From Xiphias gladius (lineage: Eukaryota; Chordata; Actinopteri; Istiophoriformes; Xiphiidae), in contig NC_053416.1 of the NCBI RefSeq assembly GCF_016859285.1, forward strand, positions 212,501 to 276,500: a stretch of 64,000 nt of DNA, in the 5' to 3' direction. The notes below the pieces were generated by a model that was not told the origin of the DNA, ran no database searches, and saw only the letters and a program-made list of their open reading frames with translations. Below, one piece after another: positions 14,701 through 26,400 of the stretch. Made by a program: the position numbers and the translations under genes. Position 1 is the stretch's first letter. Each line of letters begins with the position of its first letter.

Positions 14701-17131
14701 GATAAAAAAATATTCCAAAAAAATTATATACTTAAGAAAAAACTTTAAATTGAACCACCACCCAATACACAGGCCATTATGTTGCGAGGACAAATACTGT
14801 ATATACAATAACATACAGAGAGCATCGGTTTTCTAAGATGAAAAAAATGCTCTAAAATTAGTGTAAGAGGAGTTAAATATTTAAGTTAAAATGTGCACAG
14901 ATGTGTTTTCAGGCTGGAGACCTACATCACATCTGTTCAGAATGTTAAATGTGAAATTACATCGCACAGAAAACTTCCTCAGGAGGATGATTTACACGAA
15001 CACGTCAGATCACATTTTTTCTGAGTCTGATGACTCTTCAGGGAGTTTCCAACATTTTAACATGATTATGAAATCATTTTGTTTCAGCCCTTAAGCTTAC
15101 TCGAGTGTTCTCTCACATATCTGCGATTATCACTTAAGTGTTGAATTAATTCAACAGTTTCTTTCAGTTCTCTTCTGATTGTTTTCCCTTTGGTTCCGAT
15201 TTAAGAAGTCAGAATCTGGGGTTTCCTGGGGGTTTAAAACATATTTCCACACACTGGTTTTCGGTTTTCCTTTTCCTTTTGAGTGAACATTATCTTTTCT
15301 CCCTGTCTTGTCACTGTTTCCGTCTGATCTTTATGATTTATTGTCGTATCTTACTTTGACATTTTCTAAATATCTTTGTGTTTATGTCTCCAGTACACAA
15401 CCCATGACCCCTGTAAACAGCTGTGGTGCAGTGACTACAACAACCCGTTCTTCTGTAAGACCAAGAAAGGTCCGCCGCTCGACGGGACAAAGTGTGGACC
15501 AGGGAAGGTGAGGACACACTCAGGTCATCATGGGTTAGAGGGATTTAACTGATTTGTCCCAGACAAGTTTTTGGGATCGGACCTTAGCAGGTTGACATCA
15601 CCTGAATCATCCCGGTTTTGTCATTTTGTCAATTATGACATTCAGTCTGTAAAAATCTTTAACTAAGTATGTAAAATCACTGACCCAGTTTGGGTCAACA
15701 TAGCACCAGCACAAAACTGGTTTTGCTGGTTTAAAAAAAGCGCTATTGGTACTGCGTAAAGTTAAGCCAGTGCTACGATGGTTGATTTTGACCCAGTGAT
15801 TTTTAGTGTGTAAATACATGTTTGCAGTGAACATTGACTGCTGTTTATGCTGTTTCCATGGCAGCAGCTAACAACTAAATGGTAAAGGAATGGTTCAATA
15901 ATTTGGGATATATTATTTGCTTTCTAAGCTTAGCGACTTAAGACTAGAAATGGGGAAACAGCTAGCCTAGCTCATTCCAGTGTTAAACATCCACGTACCA
16001 GCACCTCTGAAGCTCACTGATTAACATGTATCTGTTTGTTTAATCTGAACAAAAACAGAAATTTAAACCACAGTTGGTGGTTTCAGGGGGAACTCTTTCT
16101 TTAACAAACAGCACATGAGCTATAACGCGTGAGCTTAGTTGTTGGTAGATCAGAGCCAGGCTAGCAGTTTCCCCCTGTTTCCAGTCTTTATGCTAAGCTA
16201 CGCTGACCACATCCCGACTCCAGCTCTGCGATGAACTAATTTGTGTCTCCGTGGTAACTGTCTCTCGTTGAAGCACTGTTTTAAAGGTTTCTGCATGAAG
16301 TTAACCCCTGACCTCCTGAGACAAGATGGCAGCTGGGGAATGTGGAGTTCGTACGGCAGCTGCTCCAGGACCTGCGGGGGTGGGGTCAGGTTTCGGACCA
16401 GACGCTGTGACAACCCAGCGTGAGTGAGCTATCAATCATCTGTGACGTCACAGATCAGACGCACCAATCGGAGACACTAACCCGTTGTTGTTCTCAGTCC
16501 AGCCAACGGGGGGCGCACCTGCTTTGGAAACGGCTACGAATTCCAGCTGTGCAGCCAAGAGGAGTGTCCACCACTGACTGACTTCAGGTCAGTGGACCTA
16601 CTGTTCAGTCTGGTATCTTATGTGTATTCTATCGTGTCCTATTTTGTTTTATTCTATTTCATTGGACTCGACATGTCTCTGGTCTACTCAACTTTACTCC
16701 ACTACATTCAGCCTGACTGAACTTGACTCTACCGTACTCCACTCCACTCTGTTCTTTTTGACTTGTCTCTACTCTTCTTCCCTCGACTGACTGAGACCAG
16801 CCCGGCGTTGTGTTGGAGGAGGCGTGTTGTTTAAGGTACCAAAGACATGAGAAACGATGCAGTTCGTCCGGTTTAAAGGTTTCTCAGACAACTGCTTTCT
16901 CCTCTGTCCTACTGTGTATCACTGCAGTCAGTGTGAGTGTGTTTTGTAACACAGTGTGTGTGTTTTCCTGCGGGTTGATGCGTTTTTGTCTTTCAGGGAG
17001 GATCAGTGTAAAGTCTGGAATCCATTTTTTGAACATGAAGGAAAGAAACATCAGTGGCTGCCCTACGAACATCCTGACCGTAAATACACACACTACACAT
17101 ACTCCCTGCCCGTAAAGACACTAACCCTGGT

Positions 17132-17173
<42 letters not shown>

Positions 17174-17375
17174 GTATGACTATACATTGTGAGGACCAGT
17201 CTGAGTTGTAAACCATCGTTGTGATGACATTTTGTCTGGTCCTCACACCTTCTAAGCGCTGTTTGAGGCTTCAGACCTGGTTTCAGGGTTCAGGTTAGAA
17301 CCAGGTCTAGGTCAGGGTAAGGGGGCTAGGGAATGCATTATGTTAATGAGTGTCCTCACAAAGATAGAAGTACAA

Positions 17376-17440
<65 letters not shown>

Positions 17441-20400
17441 ATGTGTATATGCATTCAAACCTGTGTGTATGTGTGTTTGTTCACATGTTAAATTCATCAG
17501 TCAGTTATTGGAGGGAAACTTGTGGCCTCTCTTCCCTTTAACTCTTTAAAGTCTGAAGGTATATTTTCAATGCCCAACTCTTTAAGCTTTTAGCGTTCCA
17601 CCTTAAATTTTCCACCCGAAGTAGCGCAGACAGTGTGTGTCTCTGCTGAGCGACATACAAACCCATGTGATCCATATTTCCCTGTGCTTGCAGCGGATGA
17701 GCGCTGTCAATTGTACTGTCAGTCCAAGGAGACGGCGGTGGTGGTTTCCATGAACAGAATGACGCACGATGGGACGCCGTGTTCCTACAGCGACGCCTAC
17801 AGTGTGTGCGTCCGTGGAGAGTGTGAGGTCTTTATTGTGTTTCAGATTCTCGAGTCTGTGGTATTCTATTGTCTTTTACTGAAGTCTTTACTGTTTCCAC
17901 TGTAACAGCTGGTGTAACAGTTTCCTACAGGCTGTGACTTCATCTCTTTATGTGTTTTATTTTAACTTCAGGCAGAAAACTGCACGAGGCCTCATATCGC
18001 GCAGCACAGCCTGGACTGTATCATGGTGTTCTACGGTGTATTATCAATTAGCATAGTATGATACTATGATATAATATACTAAAACAGCACGCTGTAGCAT
18101 AGCCTGGTGTAGAACACTCTGTTGCCCTACAATTAAAGCCAAAACACAGTAACTACATATTTGGTCAAAACTGAGTTAAAGGTGCAGTGTGTCGATTTTA
18201 GGCGAATCTATTGGCAGAAATGGAATATAATATACACAGTCATGTTTTCATTAGCGTTGTGTTTCTGTTAGCGTACCGTAGAATGGCCCTTCGTACGTTG
18301 CGCGTCCATCCTTCTACAGTAGCCAAGAACGGACAAACCAAACACTGGCTGTAGAGAGGACCTGTCGTGTTTTTACGTTGAAATGGCAGCTTGAATTTGG
18401 TGGAGCTATAGCGCCAACTGCAAGATGAAGAAGAAAAAGAAAGAAGAGGAATCAGTGGTTGCTGGCGCTTGCTCACAGATTCGATAGTCTGAACTTTGAG
18501 AAAGAATCGTACTTATTATTTAGCACAAGAAAAAGCTACGGAACATCATCCAAAACGAGCAAAATGAAATCGGGACAGGTTACGGCAAAAACAAGGATAA
18601 TCACTGGTGTGGCCTTTCCCTGATGGAAGTCACTGATGAGGGACAAATGTTTTCAAAGTGTCGCCGAAGTTGTTGGAAAGGTAATTCAGCCTAGCAATCT
18701 AAATGCAATTTGTTGTTTGATAGCTTTAGCTAGAACATGGCCATTGGCATACTTACCAACACAAGTATTCTTTTTCCCCATATCAGTGTTGAAAAATATC
18801 TAATTGCTACCAGGATTGTAATTTTACATCTAAAACCAGAATTTGGACCTAAAAAACCCGGTGACAGTACCGAGATCAGCCCACAGCTGCTGAAAAATTT
18901 TCACCAATAAAAGTGTAATGTTAAACAAAAAAGCTTTTGAGCTCATGTCAGCCAACAACTAACATAGCCAAACTTCACAATTTACAGTCTTGGTAGAAAA
19001 TTTGTATTTATGCTTATTGCTTATTATTAAATCAGACCTCTTTGCAGTGCCTATCAAAAGTGAGAAATATTATTTACTTGCTCCATTTGTACATAAAAAG
19101 GTTTTTCACAGCTTTTGCTACTGTGCACATAGGTTTAATCTGTTTATGCACAAGGTAAATACCATTGCCAAAGGTTGCACTGTGTGTCCACAGCCTTCAT
19201 TAATGGATGTAAACTTTGTACTACACAGTACTTTGTGTTCAGATTATATTCCATGAGATAAAAAGAAAACAATTTAACACACTTTGGGCACTTTGTTCAT
19301 CAACGTGAACAAAGAGCGTAAGCCTGCATAGATGCACTTTGTAATATTGCGAATGTTACTATGCCAGAGTAAATTACATACAACAGACACTTAGCATACA
19401 GAAGATTTTCTAGGTTGTTATCTATTCAAGATCAAGGTCATGCTTGTAGTTGACCTGATAGTTGTTGAGCTATTCTTGATTTATTTTGGTGTGCTTGTCC
19501 AGGCGAGCCAACCCTCCCAGCACTTTAGGAGATAACCAGTTCTAGTGGATGTCCTAGTGGGACGGATAGGCAAGTCAACGAATTGGAACTGTTGTGCTGT
19601 CCTGATGTATTGCCATATGTTTGATGTATAGAACATGCTCAGGTAGTTCTTTACAGAGATGAGCATCTGAATGTCATTGCAGAAGCCACAGAAATTGAGG
19701 GCCTTGAACAAAGGTAACAGTTCATAACTTCATTGCACAACGTAGCTTGTGGTATATATATTCATGCTTGCGACATATGTGCGACTGCGTTGCACCCTTT
19801 GAGATCAACATCACTTCCAGGGGCACGGCAACGAGTGTCCAATGGGTAAGTCTTGACAATCACGCCATATCATAACTGTATGCTCACATAAAAATACATA
19901 TTTCTAGTGAAAGCCAGTGAGGTACATGCCAAATGCAATTATTACTTTTATTTGACTTCTAGATCTGTCCCAATGGATGCAGCTTTTGGAGGTGAAGTGC
20001 AAGATTTTGTCTTGTCCACCAACATTTTGTTGACTGGCAACAACTACGCACAGCTTGCCCTCTTGTTCAATGCATCATCAGGGTATCAAAACGTAGCCCT
20101 AGCTGCCTCTCAAGAAGTTGGGCAGTGAGCTCCCTTTGTTCCTCCAGGCTCATCTCTAGAACAAGTCTCTCTGTGGTAGCTCGAGTACCACATCTGGCCC
20201 TGACTACTCCACCACCTCTGCCTCTCCACCCTCTCCCTCTCCCTCTAACCTCCATATTGTCACTGGGTGCTCTATCCTTTCCTTGACTCTGCAAACGGAG
20301 AAAAAGTATGCATTCTGCTAAAACTGTCTCACAATCAGACCAAACTCCTGTAATAAAAAAGCTTTTTACCATTACTTTTCTAATGTTAGCTTGTATTAGC

Positions 20401-23400
20401 ATCCAAAGCATCTGGCTAACATTAGCAATAAAACGCTACCACAATGCAGAACAAGTAACAATAATATTCGGTATCTTCCATGGAAGCTATGTCCTATAGT
20501 TTACAGACTGAATGACCAAATACAATTTCCAGATATCTATCTAGCGTAACCTTGACATATTGTGGCTACTCGATGTGGCTGTAGACGATGACATCGTTTT
20601 GGAAGTAGCTACTGGCCATTGAAGGCCACCGTAGGTTCTCGTACAGGCTTGGAAAACGGGGGGGTATTCAGTATTCAACCAGTCCACTAGATGCCTCTAA
20701 ATCCTACACACTGCCCCTTTGAGACCAGAATCTGACGCTTTGACGTCCGTTTTGTCTTATGAAAATTATTTTTACAAAACTGTGTGTAATGACTACACTC
20801 CACAGCTATCCTAAGCTAAAGCTAATTTACCAACCTTTTCTGACCTGTGATTGAAAATGAACTTTGATGCTCCAACATCTTAGATACTAATTGAGTTTGT
20901 TATACCACATAAATAATAATGGAGAAAAAATGAACACAGATAAACTAGTCCCGCTAAAGCCCAGCTTAGACTCCTTTTAGATACTAACATAGTTCAGTGT
21001 CTGCTTTTATCTGACAATGACAATATTCATCTTAAAAGAACATAAAATTAAGGTTTTACAACTTCCATGAAACTACAGTAGTTTTTTCACTTAATTAATT
21101 TGTTCGTCAGAGACAACACACATTAATTACTGATTATTAAAGTATTGTCATCTGCACTCTCTGGTTGATTCTATACATTAAATGAAACTAACAAGACAAA
21201 CAGAAATCCAACAAAATAACAAGTTGATAAGTTTGATATAGTGAGTTATATTATAGCACAGGATAACGTAACAGAACAAACGTAGCGTGGTACAGTTGCA
21301 TACAGCAGTAGAGTGTAGGTAATCGCTCTGAGAGAAGAACAGATCTAAATTGAATTCTCCTCTCTCCTTGTTTCCTCTCCTCTCTACTTGTTTCCTCTCT
21401 CCTTGTTTCCTCTCTTCTCTCCTCATCTCCTCTATCCTCATGCAGCATGTAGGTTGTGATGGACAGATTGCTTCAGACCAGCAGGAGGATCGATGTGGAG
21501 TCTGTGGAGGAGATAACTCCAGCTGTAAGATCATCAAAGGAAACTTCACCCGCAGCACCAGGAAACAAGGTCTGAAAAACATCTGGTCTTAGGAGATGCT
21601 TTAGTTTCCTGGTGTTTAATGTTCTAATAGAGACATGTTCCATTCAAATATTAAAGGCTCTTTTGTCCTAAGTACGGAACTTATGAAACAGAATTAAAAA
21701 AATGTTTTGGGAATGTAAACGGTAATTTCCAGAACTTATTTTAGGTAATAAAATTGCATAAGAATAAAGCCAGTCCTGCCATGCAGAACACACTGATGGC
21801 GATGGGTAGCGCAGTTAACTCATTAACCTCAAAATGAAACTTTTGCTGCAAGTGATCATCTTTCTGTTGGAGTTTTCATTATTCATTGATGGACTGATCA
21901 TTGTTCCTATGACCTAGGTTACCTGAAGATCCTGGATATCCCCAAAGGAGCCCGACACCTGCTGATCCAGGAGTTCAAAGGGACTCCTCACATCTTAGGT
22001 AGGAGAAGGGAGGTAGACCACATTTGGTCTGACATGAAGATCTTCTGTAGCTTATTATTCTCTGGAAAACCTTGTTTTTTGCTGCAGCGGTGAAGAACCA
22101 GGAGACGGGTCACCTCTTCCTCAATGATGAAGAAGAGCTCCCAGAATCCCGTGTGGTGATCGAGAAGGGTGTGGCGTGGGAGTACAGCAACACTGAGGAG
22201 CAAGAGTCCATCCAGACCACAGGACCACTGAAGTACGGAGTCCTGCTAATGGTCAGTCTGTCAACATGGGAATCCAAGTCCAATGTGTTTACATTCTGTC
22301 TGATTAGAAGCTAAACCAGAGCAACCCTAGCCTTGCTTTGTTTCTGTGCATTAGGTCCGTTCCCATAGCGATTCCAAGGTGACGGTGTCCTATAAGTACA
22401 TCATACAGGACCATCTCCGGTCCTCACTGGAGTCCAACCTGGTGCAGGAGGACACCATTTACTATGAGTGGGCGCTGAAAAAGTGGTCGCACTGCTCCAA
22501 ACCCTGTGGAGGAGGTACACAACTCTGCAGCTGGTAACAGCCTGTTCTTTTGGTTACCAAGGTAACATGTGTGTGTTGTTAACGGTAATCTCTGGTTGCC
22601 AGGGAAACAGTACACGAGGTTCGGCTGCAGGAGGAAGGCCGATGGGAAAATGGTTCACAGGATGTTCTGTTCCAACATCAACAAACCGAGAGCCATCAAC
22701 CGCAACTGCAACACAGATGCCTGCAGCTCACCACGGTAACGCATTACAGGTCTCCATGGTAACACTTTACAAGTCACTACAGTAACACACTACTGATACG
22801 TGTGTGGTGCTGTTGCACTGCATTGCATAATGTTGACAAATGTTCCTATAATTCTGTTCAGCCCATTCAAATCAATGAGGGCAGGCTAAACAACAGACAC
22901 ACCTCTTTATATAACACAACGCAGTTCAACAGTAGCACAAACTGCAGCCTCCATTATGATCATATAGCTGAATCAACACGTCTGAAACATAGTTTAATCC
23001 AAAACTGAACATTAGAACCTTAATGAAGGAGGATTTATTGCAGGACTGTTGGATTATACAGCATTTGTTTTAGCTAGGGGAACTTAATTAACTGACGACT
23101 GACTGTAGAAACAGCATTGCTAACATCAGGATAAACCAATCAAATGTAATAAGTGTAGACAAACACTTTAAATATTCTGTCCCCTCAGCTGGGTGACTGG
23201 GGACTGGGAGGACTGCAGCGCCTCCTGTGGTCAGACTGGTTGGCAGCGGCGCTGGGTGAGCTGCCAGCTGGAGTCCAGCAGGGGGCAGCAGCAGCGCTCA
23301 GTGCACAGCAAACTCTGTCAGGACAACCGACCAGATGGGAAACGTGCCTGCAACCGCTTTCCTTGCCCCGCCACATGGCGAGCCGGGCCATGGACACCGG

Positions 23401-26400
23401 TACAAGGACTTAAAACAGGGACAGAACATAAGAAAAGTTTCTTGTGTTACCACCAGGAGTCCTCCTAAATGGTCGGACTGCCTCTGCCCTCCTTTTTTAC
23501 TGGACTATCTCTAACTTCCTTTTTTACTGGACTACCTCTTACTTCCTTCTGTCTGGAATACCTCAACATTCCTTCTATCAGAAATACCTACTCCCTGCTT
23601 TATAGATTTCACTTCACTTTCATTTATCACAAGATACATTATCTCAAGGCACTTTAAAAAGTCAGGTCTAGACCTGACAATGTTAGAGAGAGAAACCCAA
23701 TAGTTCTGCCATTAGCAACCACTTGGTGACAGGGGAGAGGGAAAATTACTCAGAGTAGTGGCAGTCTTCCTCGCCATTTTGGGTTGAGAGGGGAGAAATG
23801 GGGGAGAGAGGAGAAAGAGGGGGCAGAGGGGGAGACCAGGAACAGCTATATATACTGTTGTACTCAACCCCTGTCAGACTGGCTGTTATAATGATGATAA
23901 TAACAGTGATACTTATAGGTGTAATGTTATTAATAAAAGCAGCAACAATAGCAGCATCTAATAATAATAATGATGATGATGATAACAACAACAATAACAA
24001 GAAGAAGAAGAAGAAAATTAATAACAATAATGATGAGTGCTGAGTAGTAGTGGCAGATCCAGAACCTGTAGGTCCGGAGTCAGAGAGACCTGCAGAATGA
24101 GGACAGCGAGAGAGAAGACACAAAGTTAATGACATGCTGTAGAGTGATATAAGTGCATGGAGAGAGAAGAAGTGCTCAGTGTATCATGGGAGTTCCCCCA
24201 GCAACCTCACCCTATAGAACTAAGAAATGGTTCAGGGCTCACCTTAGCCAGCTCTAACTATAAGCTTTATCAAAGAGGAAAGTTTGAAGCGTAATCTTAA
24301 AGACAATCTTAGAGACGGTGTCTGCCTCCAGAAACAAAACTGGAAGATGGTTCCACAGTAGAGGAGCATGATAACTGAAGGCTCTGCCTCCCATTCTACT
24401 TTTGGAGACTCTAGGAACCACAAGTAAGTCTGCGTTCTGGAAGCACAGTGTACAGTGGTACTATGAGCTCTTTAGAAGTCCGGGTGTCCTGCATACTTGT
24501 TTTATGTGTAGGGCAAAGGACATATCCTGGTCCAAAATGACCCTTGGGTTCCTTACAGTAAAACTGGATGCCAAGGTAATGCCATCCTAAGTAACTATAT
24601 GACTGCAAAACTTCAGTTTTGTCGTAATTTAGTTGTAAAAAAATTACAGGTCACCCCGGCCTTTATGTCTTTAAGACATGCCTTAAGTTTGATTACCTGA
24701 TTAGTTTTATCTGGCTTCGTATATTAATACAGCCCGGTGTCATCTGCATAGCAATGGAAATTTATATGGTGCTTCCTGAGAATATTGCCTAAAAGAAGCA
24801 TAAATAGGGTGAAAAGTTTTGGTCCTAGCACAGAACCTTGTGGAACTCCGTGACTAACTTTTGAGTCTATGGAAGAGTCATCATTCACGTGAACAAACTA
24901 GAATCTACTTGATAAATGTGACTTAAATCAGTTTAGTGCGGTTCCTTTAATCCCAGTGACATTTCCTCTCACCTTGTTTTTTTCTGGAATACCTCTGCCC
25001 TCCCTCTTTTGGAACTATCTCTACCCTCCCTGCTTTTTGAAATATCTCTAACTCCTTTTTTTCCAGATTTCCTCTAACTTTGTTTTTTCTGGACTACTTC
25101 GACTTTCGTTTTTCCAGAATGACCTATAACTTCCCTCTTCTTGGAATACCTCTAACTTTTTTCTTGCTGGAAAATCTCTGGACTACCTTTACCTACCTCT
25201 TACTGGAGTACCCCTACCTTGTATGTTTCTGGTCTACCTCTAACTTCCTTTTTTTCCTGTACTAACTTGAACTTGCTTCCTTTTGGACTACCTCTACTTC
25301 TTTTTGTCTGGTCTCTCTAAATTCCTTCTTTCTCGACTACCTCTAAGTCCCTTCTGTCAGGACTACCTCTACCTTTCTTCTTTCTGCACTACCTCTAACT
25401 CCCTTCTTTCAGGGCTACCTCACATCGTCATTTCAGGACTTTCTCTTTCTTCTTTCTTGACTACCACATAACGTGGAAAGTTAGGGACTACTTTTAGCCT
25501 TAGGGCGTTTCGGAAAGAAAACAAGATCAATAACTCTCTGGTTAGAATCTGAATGTCAGAATCTGATCAGTGTCTTTGTGTTTGTAGTGTTCAGTATCTT
25601 GTGGAATTGGGACTCAGGAGCGTCAGGTTGCGTGTTCAAGTCCTGAGGGTTCAGCCGGAAACTGCAGTGGACTTCAACCATTTACAACCCGCACCTGCCA
25701 GTCCCCACCCTGCAACGGTAGGAACTGAGCAATTACATCCCATACATTTGTTTATTGAGGAAGGGAGGGAGAGATGCTGAGAGTTGACATTTGTGTTTTC
25801 TGTCCAAAAGCACCGATTGTGTGTGTTTGCCCCCCCCCCCGCAGGCGACCAGAAGAACGCCATCATCCAGTGGCTTTCCAGATCCAATCCAGACTTCCCA
25901 ACTCCAAAGACCTCCTCCAGTAAAATACACAGACTCCTCCTGATTCATCCACAGGCTTCTTCTCTTTCTCCTCCTGCTGATTTTGATCATTCCTTTTCTT
26001 CTCCTTCCATCCTTCTAGGAGGCAGAGTTGATCGTGATTGTTACTCAGGTTTTTGATGTCTGAGATAACGGCTGATTGATTTAAGATTGATTGGATGTCC
26101 TAGGATGGATGGTGATTTTTATTGATTCTGCAAAGTGGCAGGACAAATGTACAAAGAGGGTAGAAGAATGAAGTTTGATTTTTTGATGGTGTCTGCAGGC
26201 ACAAAGCCAGATGTCCTAGGGGTTCTTTTGAAATTCTTATTGTTTTCTTAAAACTCATGTAGGTTTATTTGAAGTAATTCAGACCCAATCATCTCCGCGC
26301 ATTAACATGTGATCTGTATCTAGATCATGAAGAACACATGTTAATGCAGATGTAAATGACATCTATAATATGTAACATGTGTCATTGTACTTTTGAGCCG

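Larger units (their letters stand above)
23466..25470. repeat. Worn pyrimidine-rich minisatellite in adamts2 intron 19, split by insertions
   Basis: Many diverged copies of a roughly 30-bp unit (core GGACTACCTCTAACTTCCTT, then a T-rich run) occupy 23466-23600 and 24965-25470. The 1.35 kb between them is a separate repeat insertion that split the array. The array lies 67 bp after one exon and ends about 115 bp before the next. Confidence 0.82.
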
